Below, in pieces: positions 45,863-55,529 of a stretch of DNA of 64,000 nucleotides. Position 1 is the stretch's first letter. Each line of letters begins with the position of its first letter. Under the pieces are notes generated by a model, which was given only the letters and a program-made list of their open reading frames with translations, was not told the origin of the DNA and made no database searches. The stretch is from an uncultured Methylophilaceae bacterium (GTDB taxonomy: Bacteria > Pseudomonadota > Gammaproteobacteria > Burkholderiales > Methylophilaceae): contig CAJQTF010000029.1 of the NCBI GenBank assembly GCA_905618945.1, forward strand, positions 1 through 64,000, in the 5' to 3' direction. Both the position numbers and the translations under genes were made by a program.

Positions 45863-46437
45863 CACTTATTTGCGGAATAGATGAAGCAGGCAGGGGTCCC
45901 CTTTGTGGTCCAGTTTATGCTTCTGCAGTAATTTTAGATTCTGACCTTGTTATAAATAACCTTACAGATTCAAAGAAATTATCTGAAAAAAATAGAAACA
46001 TTTTATATGATGAAATAAAATTAAAAGCAATTGATTATTCTTACGCAACAGCATCAGTTGAAGAAATTGATAAAATTAATATTCTGCAAGCATCATTATT
46101 AGCAATGAAAAGAGCATTTGATCTTCTTAGTACTAAACCTGATTTTATTTATATAGATGGATTATATTGCCCAGATATAAAAATATTACCAATGGAGGCC
46201 GTTGTGAGGGGTGATTCTTTAATTAAAGCTATATCTGCAGCATCTGTTATAGCAAAAGTTGAGCGTGATAAACATATGATTCAACTTGATCAAGAGTACC
46301 CGCAATATAACCTCAAAAAACACAAAGGTTACCCAACAAAAGAGCATCTCCAATTAGTTAAGCAATATGGTATTAATAAAATTTATCGATCATCATTTAA
46401 ACCAATTAAAGAACTAATTAATAAGAAAGATACATAG
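45859..46437 (+). CDS. rnhB: Ribonuclease HII
   Basis: Cuts RNA in RNA-DNA hybrids, including single ribonucleotides left in DNA. The 192 residues show GIDEAGRGPLCGPVYASAV at the start with the first two acidic metal ligands, YIDGLYCP, and the ASVIAKVERDKHM segment with the last aspartate. It is the last gene of the long envelope operon and its end overlaps the end of the convergent methylase gene by 24 bases. Confidence 0.96.
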   Translation: MTLICGIDEAGRGPLCGPVYASAVILDSDLVINNLTDSKKLSEKNRNILYDEIKLKAIDYSYATASVEEIDKINILQASLLAMKRAFDLLSTKPDFIYIDGLYCPDIKILPMEAVVRGDSLIKAISAASVIAKVERDKHMIQLDQEYPQYNLKKHKGYPTKEHLQLVKQYGINKIYRSSFKPIKELINKKDT

Positions 46438-47136
46438 TTGCTTATCGATATCAATATCTTTTTTCAGATTCCAATTTTCAATCGAATCACAAATTATTTT
46501 CTCCTTACTACTAGTTAAATTTATAGCCAAACAAAGTCTAATTTGTTTATCTAATATTCTTAAGAGATCTTTTAATAGTTTTTGATTCCTATAAGGAGTC
46601 TCAATGAATATCTGAGTTTCTTTTTCTTCTTTTACAGATGCCATCATTTTTTTTACATACAATTCTTTATCAATTTTATCTATTGGGATATAGCCGTGAA
46701 ATTTAAATTTTTGCCCATTAAAGCCAGACGCCATCAGGCTCAATATAATAGAAGAAGGTCCTACCAAGGGGTGTATTTGTATCTTATTTAAATGCGCATA
46801 CTCAACTATTTTAGATCCAGGATCAGCAATGCAAGGACTTCCAGAGTCTGAAAGTAGACCCATATCATCTCCATTATAAATAGGATTAAAGTATTCTTTT
46901 AAATCATTAGTGCTTGTTTTGTTGTTGTGTTTTAAAAGTGTGACAGACTGTATTTCAGATTTTAAGTTAAACTCTTTGATAGTTTTTCTAGCAATCTTTT
47001 CATTTTCAACAATGAAATATTTTATGTTACACAGTTGTTTTTTTTGCTCATCTAATAAAAAAGTGACATTTTCATTTTGCTCAATCGAAGAGGGGATAAT
47101 AAACAGAACGCCTAAATTATTAGTCTTATCTGTCAT
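46414..47136 (-). CDS. RsmI-like SAM-dependent methyltransferase
   Basis: A 240-residue protein of the tetrapyrrole methylase fold. The DMGLLSDSGSPCIADPGSKIVEYA region and HPLVGPSSIILSLMASGFNG are the characteristic loops shared with RsmI, the 2'-O-methyltransferase for C1402 of 16S rRNA, but it is shorter than RsmI (about 280) and lacks its C-terminal domain. This shorter form is commonly found beside yceF in betaproteobacteria and is uncharacterised there. Its start overlaps the yceF gene by 11 bases. Confidence 0.85.
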   Translation of the reverse strand: MTDKTNNLGVLFIIPSSIEQNENVTFLLDEQKKQLCNIKYFIVENEKIARKTIKEFNLKSEIQSVTLLKHNNKTSTNDLKEYFNPIYNGDDMGLLSDSGSPCIADPGSKIVEYAHLNKIQIHPLVGPSSIILSLMASGFNGQKFKFHGYIPIDKIDKELYVKKMMASVKEEKETQIFIETPYRNQKLLKDLLRILDKQIRLCLAINLTSSKEKIICDSIENWNLKKDIDIDKQLCIFLIN

Positions 47137-47710
47137 TAATTTTTATTCCAATTTTCTTAAGCATGCTAACTAAAGTTATTAAGGGTAGGCCAATTACAGC
47201 TGTTGGATCACTACTATTAATTTCATCTAACAGAGTTATTCCTAAGCCTTCTGATTTAATGCTACCTATGCAGTTAAAAGGCTTTTCTTTTTTTAGATAA
47301 CCCTCAATTTCAGACAAATTTAAGTCTTTATATTTAACATCAAAACTAACAACCTTTTTTTGAAAAATTTTTTTCTTGTTGTAGTTAACACAAATAGCGC
47401 TATGGAAATTGACCCTTTTTCCGCTTAATTCTTGCAATTGCGATACAGCTCTTTCGTAATCCAAGGGTTTTTGTATTTGAATATTGTTATATTCTGCTGT
47501 TTGGTCACATCCAATTACAATTGCTTCTTTAAATTGATTGGAAACTTTTTGAGCTTTTTCTTCTGCAAGCCTATCAGCTGTTTCATATGCTGTTTCTGAC
47601 TCATTTCTCACTTCTTCCATCTCTGGTTTTACAATTGTAAATTCTAGGAATAATCTTTCAAGCAATTCTTTTCTATAGACTGATGAAGATGCAAGGATGA
47701 TTTGGGGCAT
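47126..47710 (-). CDS. yceF: Maf-family nucleoside triphosphate pyrophosphatase (YceF type)
   Basis: Hydrolyses modified nucleoside triphosphates; the YceF subgroup prefers 7-methyl-GTP. The 194 residues have ILASSSVYRKELLERL at the start, VIGCDQTAEY in the middle, and SEGLGITLLDEINSSDPTA followed by IGLPLI, the pattern of YceF rather than of Maf itself. It lies near rpmF-plsX as in beta/gamma genomes, but the usual neighbour yceD is missing and two pyruvate carboxylase genes lie between. Confidence 0.93.
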   Translation of the reverse strand: MPQIILASSSVYRKELLERLFLEFTIVKPEMEEVRNESETAYETADRLAEEKAQKVSNQFKEAIVIGCDQTAEYNNIQIQKPLDYERAVSQLQELSGKRVNFHSAICVNYNKKKIFQKKVVSFDVKYKDLNLSEIEGYLKKEKPFNCIGSIKSEGLGITLLDEINSSDPTAVIGLPLITLVSMLKKIGIKINDR

Positions 47711-47724
47711 GATTGATTGTTTAA

Positions 47725-49569
47725 TTACGACTGAATCTCAAGCAACGTTTCATTTGGCGATACTTCATCGCCTTTACTGATATTTATTGCAACAACTGTT
47801 CCTGATTTTGCAGCTTGTATCTCATTTTCCATTTTCATTGCTTCAATTACAATTACACTATCACCCGCATTAATTTTATCGCCAATACTAACTTTAATAT
47901 CAACAATTTTTCCAGGCATCGCAGTCGTAATACACCCATCATGAGTTGGTTTTGGCCTAGAGCCTTCTTTTTTATTGCTCAATTTCGGATCATTTGGACT
48001 TGATGAAGAATTTGGTTTGTTTACCAATACCTCATCCAATGTTTCAACTAAAACTTCTTCTGAAATTCCATCCACTGATACATAAAATGGTCTTTCTGCT
48101 TCACTTGGATCACCTGAGCCAGTTAAATTAATATGATACGTCTCCCCATGAAGTGTGATGTTGAATTCAGTTGGAGCGAAATGGTCTCCTTTTTTCATCT
48201 CTTCATCTTCATTTAATAACTCTTCTGGCTCTAATGAACCAGCGTTTCTCTCCTGAAGAAATGTTGTACCTACATCTGGGAACATTGCATAAGTTAAGAT
48301 GTCTTCATCAGACTTTGCAAAAGATTCTGATTTAGCTTTGAGGTTAACAACTTCTGGCTTTAGACTATCTGCTGGTCTTGATGTAATTTCTTTTTGGTCC
48401 CCAATAGCTTTTTTCTTTATATCATTATTTAATTTTCCTGGCGGCATTCCATACTGGCCTAAGAAATAATTCCTTACTTCAGTTGTAATTGTTTTATACC
48501 TTTCACCTGTAATGACATTTAATGCCGCCTGTGTACCGACAATTTGAGATGTCGGGGTTACTAATGGCGGGTAGCCTAGATCTTTTCTAACCTCTGGTAT
48601 CTCTTTTAAAACTTCGTCCATTCTATCTAATGCACCTTGGTCTTTTAATTGATTAGATAGATTTGAAATCATTCCGCCTGGAACTTGATTGATTAATACT
48701 TTAGGATCTAAACCTGTAAATTTAGATTCAAATTGCCAATATTTTTTTCTATTTTCTTTTAAGTATTCAGTTATTTCGTCGATTTTAGATAAATCAATAT
48801 CGGTTTTATAGCCCATATCTTCGAGAGCAACAATAGTAGACTCGGTTGTTGGATGACTAGCTCCTTCGGAGTAACTCGAGTTACATGTATCAATTATTGT
48901 TGCACCTGCTTCAACTGCAGAGATGAGGTTTACAGTCGCGAGGCCAGATGTTGCATGACAATGCATATGAATTGGAATACTAATATTTTTAACCAATGAC
49001 TGAACTAACTCTTTTGTTACATTGGGCGTTAATAAACCAGCCATGTCTTTAATTGCAAGGCTATCACAGCCAAGCTCTTCTATTTTTTTGGCTAAATCAA
49101 CGAAGTATTCGATATTATGAACCGGCGATGTGGTGTAGCTTATTGTTCCTTCAGCATGTTTTTTATATTTTTTTACTGCTCTTATTGAAACCTCAATATT
49201 TCTAATATCATTTAATGCATCAAATACCCTAAAAATATCTACACCATTATCAGCAGATTTTTTAACAAACATATCTACAACATCATCTGAATAATGTCGA
49301 TATCCTAATAAATTTTGTCCTCTTAGTAGCATTTGAATTTTACTGTTTGGTAGTGCTTTTCTCAACTTAGTTAATCGTTCCCACGGATCCTCTTTAAGGT
49401 AGCGAACACAAGCGTCAAAGGTTGCTCCACCCCATGCCTCAATGGACCAAAAATTTAATTTATCGAGCATTGGGCATACTGGTAACATGTCTTCAGTTCT
49501 TAGGCGGGTTGCAATATGACATTGATGCCCATCACGTAAAACAAGTTCTGTTATATTAATTTTTTTCAT
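47725..49569 (-). CDS. Pyruvate carboxylase subunit B (carboxyltransferase plus biotin carrier)
   Basis: Transfers CO2 from biotin to pyruvate to form oxaloacetate, or works in reverse. Residues 5-270 are the carboxyltransferase TIM barrel starting VLRDGHQCHIATRLR, with the metal ligands in HMHCHATSGLA. A PYC/OADA helical domain follows, then a linker, and the last 75 residues are a biotinyl domain with the modified lysine in IEAMKMENE. The adjacent upstream accC-like gene supplies the carboxylase, so the pair is most likely a two-subunit pyruvate carboxylase. Oxaloacetate decarboxylase alpha is less likely, because no beta and gamma membrane subunits are nearby. Confidence 0.88.
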   Translation of the reverse strand: MKKINITELVLRDGHQCHIATRLRTEDMLPVCPMLDKLNFWSIEAWGGATFDACVRYLKEDPWERLTKLRKALPNSKIQMLLRGQNLLGYRHYSDDVVDMFVKKSADNGVDIFRVFDALNDIRNIEVSIRAVKKYKKHAEGTISYTTSPVHNIEYFVDLAKKIEELGCDSLAIKDMAGLLTPNVTKELVQSLVKNISIPIHMHCHATSGLATVNLISAVEAGATIIDTCNSSYSEGASHPTTESTIVALEDMGYKTDIDLSKIDEITEYLKENRKKYWQFESKFTGLDPKVLINQVPGGMISNLSNQLKDQGALDRMDEVLKEIPEVRKDLGYPPLVTPTSQIVGTQAALNVITGERYKTITTEVRNYFLGQYGMPPGKLNNDIKKKAIGDQKEITSRPADSLKPEVVNLKAKSESFAKSDEDILTYAMFPDVGTTFLQERNAGSLEPEELLNEDEEMKKGDHFAPTEFNITLHGETYHINLTGSGDPSEAERPFYVSVDGISEEVLVETLDEVLVNKPNSSSSPNDPKLSNKKEGSRPKPTHDGCITTAMPGKIVDIKVSIGDKINAGDSVIVIEAMKMENEIQAAKSGTVVAINISKGDEVSPNETLLEIQS

Positions 49570-49574
49570 ATAGT

Positions 49575-50993
49575 TTATATTCCTTCATGTGCCGCAATTG
49601 CTGCGCCTATAGCCGCCGCAATTACTTCTGGCGGAAGTTCGTCTTCATAATCTGTCAGCTCTGGATGTTTATCTACAAAGCTGGTATTAAAATCAGCATC
49701 AATAAAATTTTGATTTTTTAGTATTTCAAGATAATAGGGTATCGTCGTCTTAATTCCAAATAATCCAATATCGCCTAAAGCCCTCCTACCTCTGTGTATT
49801 GTGTCAGTCCAATTCATTGCCCATATTGTTAGTTTCGCACACATAGAATCGTAATAGGGAGGTATTACATAACCTGTGTATATTGAAGCATCTGTTCGAA
49901 CTCCTGGACCACCAGCAGCATAATACCTTGTTATTTTTCCAAAAGATGGTAAAAAATCTTGCTTTGGATCTTCGGCATTAATTCTGAACTCAATAGCAAA
50001 TCCCCTGTAAGAAACATCTTCTTGTTTATAGGTTAGAGTTTTACCGCTAGCTACTCTTATTTGTTCTTGAACAATATCAATTCCTGTAATTGTTTCTGAA
50101 ATAGTATGCTCTACTTGAAGCCTGGTGTTCATTTCCATAAAGTAAAAATTGTTATCTGTGCCCAATAAGAATTCAACAGTTCCTGCATTTTCATATCCGA
50201 CAGCTTTTGCTGCTTTGACTGCTAAATCACCAATATAATTTCTTTGGTCATCATTTAATTGAGGCGAGGGTGCAATTTCAATAAGTTTTTGATTCCGTCT
50301 CTGAATAGAGCAATCTCTTTCATATAGATGTATTACATTTTCATGGCTATCAGCCAATATTTGGACCTCTATGTGTTTTGGCGTTAAGACACATTTCTCT
50401 ATAAATACTTCTGGCTTTCCAAATGCTTTAGTTGCCTCCGAAATAACTCGGTCATAATTAGAATTTAATTCATTGTCATCATCACACCTTCTTATTCCCC
50501 TTCCACCACCACCATTTGTAGCTTTAAGCATAATTGGGTAGCCAATATCATTGGCAATAACAATTGCTTCATCCAAGCTGGTTACGTTGCCCTCACTCCC
50601 AGGAATAACCGGTATACCTGCTCCAATCATAGCCTCCCTGGCTTGAATTTTATCCCCCATACGCTTTATTAACTTAGAATCTGGGCCAATAAATTTAATA
50701 TTTCTTCTCTCACAAACTTCTGCTAATTCTGGGTTCTCAGATAGGAATCCATACCCAGGATGAATTGCATCACATCTTGCAGTCACTGCAAGGTTAACAA
50801 TTCTATACGGACTTAAATAGCCAGATAATGGGTCAGAACCAATGAAATAGGATTCATCTGCTTTTTTCACATGTAGCGAGTGCCGATCTGCTTCTGAGTA
50901 TATAGCAACGCTAGTTATACCCATTTCTTTACATGCTCGAATTATGCGGACTGCAATTTCGCCGCGATTAGCTATTAAAATTTTCTCAATCAA
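49575..50993 (-). CDS. Biotin carboxylase subunit (pyruvate carboxylase subunit A)
   Basis: ATP-dependent carboxylation of biotin on the partner subunit. The 472 residues show the ATP-grasp fold: LIANRGEIAVRIIRACKEMG at the start, CDAIHPGYGFLSEN, the glycine-rich KATNGGGGRGIRR, and FMEMNTRLQVEH with metal-binding glutamates. It is closely related to AccC, but the immediately following gene (five bases) is a pyruvate carboxyltransferase, so it is assigned to pyruvate carboxylase. A separate accC for acetyl-CoA carboxylase is not in the window. It is divergent from rpmF across 257 bases. Confidence 0.9.
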   Translation of the reverse strand: MIEKILIANRGEIAVRIIRACKEMGITSVAIYSEADRHSLHVKKADESYFIGSDPLSGYLSPYRIVNLAVTARCDAIHPGYGFLSENPELAEVCERRNIKFIGPDSKLIKRMGDKIQAREAMIGAGIPVIPGSEGNVTSLDEAIVIANDIGYPIMLKATNGGGGRGIRRCDDDNELNSNYDRVISEATKAFGKPEVFIEKCVLTPKHIEVQILADSHENVIHLYERDCSIQRRNQKLIEIAPSPQLNDDQRNYIGDLAVKAAKAVGYENAGTVEFLLGTDNNFYFMEMNTRLQVEHTISETITGIDIVQEQIRVASGKTLTYKQEDVSYRGFAIEFRINAEDPKQDFLPSFGKITRYYAAGGPGVRTDASIYTGYVIPPYYDSMCAKLTIWAMNWTDTIHRGRRALGDIGLFGIKTTIPYYLEILKNQNFIDADFNTSFVDKHPELTDYEDELPPEVIAAAIGAAIAAHEGI

Positions 50994-51160
50994 AAATAGA
51001 ATTTCCTTGAATTATTTCTTGGTTGCTGTTGATTTTTATCTTATCAATCTTAAGTCTAATTATAACATGTGGGTTAGGGCATTTTTCATACTTAATTAAA
51101 TTGCGAAATATTCAATAAAGTGCTAATCAGATTGAATTATTTATAAAATTTATGATTTTA

Positions 51161-51169
51161 TGCTAAAAT
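51161..51169 (+). promoter_or_regulatory. Extended -10 promoter for rpmF-plsX-fab operon
   Basis: TGCTAAAAT fits an extended -10 element (TG-N-TAAAAT) about 80 bases before the rpmF start. No good -35 is found at the usual distance, which is acceptable for an extended -10 promoter. A similar TGATAAAAT lies before acpP. Confidence 0.45.
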
Positions 51170-51250
51170 TTCGCTTTAAATTTTGAGCAAAACTTCTTAA
51201 CTTCCAAGTAGTTAGAATTTTAAAGTTCATTATTATATTAAGGAGTCATT

Positions 51251-51430
51251 ATGGCCGTTCAGAAAAGTAAAAAATCAACCTCAAGAATAGGTATGCGTCG
51301 CTCGCATGACAGCTTATCGAGCCCAGCTTTAGCAATAGAGCAAACAACTGGCGAAACTCATTTGAGACATCATGTTAGCGCTTCTGGTTTTTACAAAGGT
51401 AAAAAAGTTATAACAACCAAAGGTGAATAA
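51251..51430 (+). CDS. rpmF: 50S ribosomal protein L32
   Basis: A 59-residue large-subunit protein. The start [20 protein letters not shown] and the later [18 protein letters not shown] are nearly identical to the proteobacterial L32 pattern. It has no zinc-binding cysteines, as in other proteobacteria. A good AAGGAG site (51240-51245) precedes the ATG. It begins the rpmF-plsX-fabH operon; the gene yceD that usually precedes it is absent. Confidence 0.96.
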   Translation: MAVQKSKKSTSRIGMRRSHDSLSSPALAIEQTTGETHLRHHVSASGFYKGKKVITTKGE

Positions 51431-51455
51431 ACTTAATATAACTATTAATTAAATT

Positions 51456-52466
51456 ATGCAACATTCAATTGCTATTGATGTAATGGGCGGTGACCATGGA
51501 ATTAAGGTTACAGTTCCGGCATCAATACAAATACTCCAGCAGTTTTTAGAAATTGATATCATTCTTGTTGGAAATGAGGTCGAAATAAAAAAATCTCTTT
51601 CTAAGTTAAAGGCAAGTAATCATCCTCGTATAAGCATTCTTAATACAACAGAATCAGTTGGAATGGATGAATCACCACAATCTGCCCTAAAAAATAAGAA
51701 AAATTCTTCGATGAGATTGGCTATTAATCTAGTCAAAGCTCATGAAGCCTCTGCGTGCGTAAGTGCAGGCAACACCGGGGCTTTAATGGCAACTGCTCGA
51801 TTTGTTCTAAAAATGCTTAACGGGATTGAGAGACCAGCTATTGCCTCAAACTTTCCAAATAGAGGTGGAGGGGTTACTTGTGTTTTAGACTTGGGCGCCA
51901 ATACAGACAGCACTCCTGAGCAACTACTTCAATTTTCTGTAATGGGAGCCATGCTAACTAGTGCTTTAACTAAAAAGAAAAATCCGTCAGTAGGTCTTTT
52001 GAATATTGGATCTGAGGATATTAAAGGTAATGAGGTAGTTAAAAAAACTTTCATACTTCTTAAGGAAAGCCATTTAAATTTCTATGGTAACGTAGAAGGG
52101 GATGATATTTTTAAAGGCACGACCGATGTTGTTGTTTGTGATGGATTTGTCGGAAATGTTGCATTAAAAACAACCGAAGGAGTGCTTAGAATGTTCGGTA
52201 ATTTTTTAACTGCTGAGTATAAGAAAAATTGGATTACAAAAATTATTGCATTAATTTCCTTATCGCTTTTAAAATCTTTTAGAAGAAGGCTTGACCCAAG
52301 AAGATATAACGGGGCATCCTTTTTGGGATTAAATGGCATTGTGATTAAAAGTCATGGGGGTGCTGATATCCTTGCTTTTAAAACAGCAATAATTACAGCC
52401 ATCGAAGAATCTGAAAATAGAGTGCTTGAGAAAATAAAAAAACAAATTAAAATTGAATCTAACTGA
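51456..52466 (+). CDS. plsX: Phosphate acyltransferase PlsX
   Basis: Makes acyl-phosphate from acyl-ACP, the donor for PlsY in phospholipid synthesis. The 336 residues begin [20 protein letters not shown], and contain [13 protein letters not shown]-like [26 protein letters not shown] and [18 protein letters not shown]. Family length about 330-350. It links ribosomal and lipid genes and is followed by fabH after 17 bases. Confidence 0.96.
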   Translation: MQHSIAIDVMGGDHGIKVTVPASIQILQQFLEIDIILVGNEVEIKKSLSKLKASNHPRISILNTTESVGMDESPQSALKNKKNSSMRLAINLVKAHEASACVSAGNTGALMATARFVLKMLNGIERPAIASNFPNRGGGVTCVLDLGANTDSTPEQLLQFSVMGAMLTSALTKKKNPSVGLLNIGSEDIKGNEVVKKTFILLKESHLNFYGNVEGDDIFKGTTDVVVCDGFVGNVALKTTEGVLRMFGNFLTAEYKKNWITKIIALISLSLLKSFRRRLDPRRYNGASFLGLNGIVIKSHGGADILAFKTAIITAIEESENRVLEKIKKQIKIESN

Positions 52467-52483
52467 TTGAAGATAGGAAAAAA

Positions 52484-53437
52484 ATGATATTTTCCAAAAT
52501 AATAGGCGTAGGAAGTTACCTACCAAAAAAATTACTAACAAACAAAGATCTCGAAAAAAGTCTAGACACAACTGATGAGTGGATAACCTCAAGAACTGGG
52601 ATAAAAGAAAGGCATATAGCTAGTCCTGAAGAGCAAACTAGCGACTTAGCTTTTGAGGCAGCTAGAAATGCAATAAATAATGCCAGCATAAATACTGAGG
52701 AAATTGATCTTATTATTGTTGCCACCACAACACCGGATAAAATTTTTCCAAGCACAGCTTGTAATGTTCAAACAAAACTAGGAATTAGAAATTGCCCTGC
52801 TTTTGATATTCAAGCAGTGTGCAGTGGTTTTATTTATGGGCTATCAATTGCTGATAAATTTATCAAAACAAACTCAGCGAAAAATATTCTAGTTATTGGT
52901 GCGGATTCTATGTCAAAAATAACTGACTATACCGATAGGAGCAATGCAATTTTGTGGGGGGATGGTGCAGGGGCAGTCGTTCTTTCGGCATCAAAAAAAC
53001 AAGGTATTTTATCCACTCATATTCATGCTGATGGTCAATATGAAGAGTTACTTCATGTTCCAAAAAGAAATGTTGGGAATAAAATCCAACAAACGATTGA
53101 AATGCAAGGAAGCCAAGTATTTAAAATTGCAGTTAATACCCTGGATAAAATTGTTGATGAAGCACTAATAGCAAATCAATTACAAAAAGAAGACATTGAT
53201 TGGCTTGTGCCTCATCAGGCAAATATACGAATTCTTGAAGCAACTGCAAAAAAATTAGAAATGAGTATGGATAAGGTTATTGTTACAATAGATCGGCATG
53301 GTAATACCTCGGCAGCATCTATTCCTCTTGCACTAGATGACGGCATACAAAGCGGTAAGATTAAGTCAGGACATCTGCTACTGATGGAAGCTTTCGGAGG
53401 AGGATTCACTTGGGGCTCAGCGTTAATAAGATATTAG
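52484..53437 (+). CDS. fabH: 3-oxoacyl-ACP synthase III
   Basis: Starts fatty acid synthesis by condensing acetyl-CoA with malonyl-ACP. The 317 residues show the catalytic Cys in DIQAVCSGFIYGL, the His in VPHQANIRI and the Asn in DRHGNTSAASIP, the Cys-His-Asn triad of KAS III. It directly abuts fabD without spacer. Confidence 0.97.
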   Translation: MIFSKIIGVGSYLPKKLLTNKDLEKSLDTTDEWITSRTGIKERHIASPEEQTSDLAFEAARNAINNASINTEEIDLIIVATTTPDKIFPSTACNVQTKLGIRNCPAFDIQAVCSGFIYGLSIADKFIKTNSAKNILVIGADSMSKITDYTDRSNAILWGDGAGAVVLSASKKQGILSTHIHADGQYEELLHVPKRNVGNKIQQTIEMQGSQVFKIAVNTLDKIVDEALIANQLQKEDIDWLVPHQANIRILEATAKKLEMSMDKVIVTIDRHGNTSAASIPLALDDGIQSGKIKSGHLLLMEAFGGGFTWGSALIRY

Positions 53438-54379
53438 ATGAGTAAATATATTATTACATTTCCTGGTCAAGGTTCTCAATCAATTGGAATGATGAATAGT
53501 CTCGCACATATTCCCATTATTCAAAAAACTTTTACTGAAGCCTCAGAAGTTCTGAATAAAGACTTTTGGGCAATGACTTCGTCTGAAAATCAAGAAATCA
53601 ATCAGACAATAAATACCCAACCCTTGATGCTTACAGCTGGGGTCGCAACTTGGAGGTATCTGCAAGAAAATAATTTGGATTCACCTAGTTTTATTGCAGG
53701 ACACAGCTTGGGCGAATTTACAGCACTTGTAGCTAGCGATTCATTAACTTTTAATGATGCCTTGAAAGTGGTTACAAAAAGAGCTGAATTAATGCAAAAT
53801 GCAGTCCCTGAAGGCGAGGGGGCTATGGCTGCAATTATTGGCTTAGAGGATCAGAAGGTGATAGGAATATGTAACGAAGAACAAGGAAATGATACTTTAG
53901 AAGCAGTTAATTTCAATTCTCCAGGCCAAGTTGTTATCGCTGGAACAAAATCTATTTTAGATAAATCATTACAAAGTTTTAAAGATGCAGGCGCTAAAAG
54001 AGCAATGCTACTTCCCGTAAGTGTTCCTTCTCATTGTAAATTAATGCGGCCAGCATCAATTTTGTTTGATGATTACTTAAAATCAATTATATTTAATCTA
54101 CCGAAATTTCCTATTATTCAAAACTATGAAGCTTTGCATTATAATGAAATTGATAAGATTAAATCAGCTCTTGTGAGTCAGATTTTTAATCCAGTGAGAT
54201 GGACAGAAACAATAAAATTACTATCAGCAGAAGGTATAAACTTATTTATTGAAGCTGGTCCTGGTAAAGTTTTAACAGGTTTGAATAGACGAATCAATAA
54301 GGAAGCTTCACATGTTTCAGTTAGTAATGAAGAAGCAATAGATGAAATTTTATTAAAAATTAAGGAACTAAAACAATGA
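53438..54379 (+). CDS. fabD: Malonyl-CoA:ACP transacylase
   Basis: Loads malonate from CoA onto ACP. The 313 residues contain the N-terminal FPGQGSQSIGM, the nucleophile serine in IAGHSLGEFTAL, the catalytic His in VPSHCKLM and the QTINTQPLMLT segment. It overlaps fabG by four bases (ATGA). Confidence 0.97.
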   Translation: MSKYIITFPGQGSQSIGMMNSLAHIPIIQKTFTEASEVLNKDFWAMTSSENQEINQTINTQPLMLTAGVATWRYLQENNLDSPSFIAGHSLGEFTALVASDSLTFNDALKVVTKRAELMQNAVPEGEGAMAAIIGLEDQKVIGICNEEQGNDTLEAVNFNSPGQVVIAGTKSILDKSLQSFKDAGAKRAMLLPVSVPSHCKLMRPASILFDDYLKSIIFNLPKFPIIQNYEALHYNEIDKIKSALVSQIFNPVRWTETIKLLSAEGINLFIEAGPGKVLTGLNRRINKEASHVSVSNEEAIDEILLKIKELKQ

Positions 54380-55125
54380 CTGAGCAACATACTATTAAAG
54401 TTGCACTTGTTACCGGTGCAAGCAGGGGCATTGGAGCAGCAATCGCATTAGAATTAGCAAAAAAAAATATGCTTGTTATTGGAACAGCAACATCAGATAA
54501 AGGAGTCGGGGCAATAGAAGAAAATTTTAAACTCAACGATCAAAAAGGAATTGGGTTGGTTTTAGATGTTAATGATAATAAGTCGATTGAGTCTTTAATA
54601 AAACACGTTGAAGAAAATTATGGAAATATTAGCATTCTAGTCAATAATGCAGGAATAACTAAAGATACTCTTTTGATGAAAATGAAAGATGAGGATTGGG
54701 ATGAAGTTATGAATACAAATTTAAAATCTGTATTCAAGTTAAGCCAGTCTGTAATTAGAAAAATGATTAAAAATAGATATGGTCGCATCATTAATATATC
54801 TTCTGTAGTTGGGCACTCAGGAAATGCTGGGCAAACTAACTATACTGCAGCAAAAGCAGGTATGTCTGGCTTTACAAAATCTCTTGCCCAAGAGGTTGGG
54901 AGTCGTGGAATTACTGTTAATTGTGTCGCACCAGGATTCATAGATACGGAGATGACACGGTCCCTCCCTGAAGAGTATAAAAATCAACTAATACGTAATA
55001 TTCCACTTGGAAAGCTAGGAAGTCCAAATGACATTGCTAATGCAGTAGCTTTTTTAGCTTCTGAGAATGCTAGCTATATAACCGGTGAAACACTTCATAT
55101 TAATGGTGGAATGTTGATGATTTAA
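54376..55125 (+). CDS. fabG: 3-oxoacyl-ACP reductase
   Basis: NADPH-dependent reduction in each elongation cycle. The 249 residues show the SDR motifs: ALVTGASRGIGAAIA, LVNNAGITKD, and the SSVVGHSGNAGQTNYTAAKAG catalytic Ser-Tyr-Lys. The C-terminal GETLHINGGMLMI is typical. An unusual short N-terminal stretch (MTEQHTIK) precedes the Rossmann strand. Confidence 0.96.
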   Translation: MTEQHTIKVALVTGASRGIGAAIALELAKKNMLVIGTATSDKGVGAIEENFKLNDQKGIGLVLDVNDNKSIESLIKHVEENYGNISILVNNAGITKDTLLMKMKDEDWDEVMNTNLKSVFKLSQSVIRKMIKNRYGRIINISSVVGHSGNAGQTNYTAAKAGMSGFTKSLAQEVGSRGITVNCVAPGFIDTEMTRSLPEEYKNQLIRNIPLGKLGSPNDIANAVAFLASENASYITGETLHINGGMLMI

Positions 55126-55206
55126 TTATTAATACCTATATAAATCATATAGTTATTAATTTTTTAGTAAAATATTCAAAATAGTTTTATAAAATAAGCA
55201 TTCATT

Positions 55207-55215
55207 TGATAAAAT
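55207..55215 (+). promoter_or_regulatory. Extended -10 promoter for acpP
   Basis: TGATAAAAT lies 43 bases before the acpP start in a 132-base intergenic region, giving acpP an extra promoter inside the fab operon. This matches the usual need for far more ACP than FAS enzymes. No clear -35 is present. Confidence 0.45.
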
Positions 55216-55257
55216 AGCGAAAGTAATTTATTTGTTTTTAAAAAAAGGGGTTTATAC

Positions 55258-55494
55258 ATGTCAGATATCGAGAAAAGAGTTAGAAAAATTGTTTCAGAAC
55301 AATTAGGAACAGATGACGATAAAATAAAAAATGAATCATCTTTTATTGATGATCTTGGCGCAGACTCACTCGATACTGTTGAGCTTGTAATGGCTTTAGA
55401 AGAGGAATTCGATACTGAAATTCCTGATGAAGAAGCTGAAAAAATTACAACAGTGCAGCAAGCAATAGATTACATAAATAAAAATCTTAAATAA
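55258..55494 (+). CDS. acpP: Acyl carrier protein
   Basis: The acidic 78-residue carrier of fatty acid synthesis. The phosphopantetheine serine is Ser37 in [20 protein letters not shown]. Helix pattern and length are those of the E. coli protein. A ribosome binding site in the AAGGGG run precedes it. It has its own probable promoter and is followed by fabF after 35 bases. Confidence 0.97.
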   Translation: MSDIEKRVRKIVSEQLGTDDDKIKNESSFIDDLGADSLDTVELVMALEEEFDTEIPDEEAEKITTVQQAIDYINKNLK

Positions 55495-55529
55495 TCAACT
55501 AACCTAATCAAAACTGATTAGGTATATCC

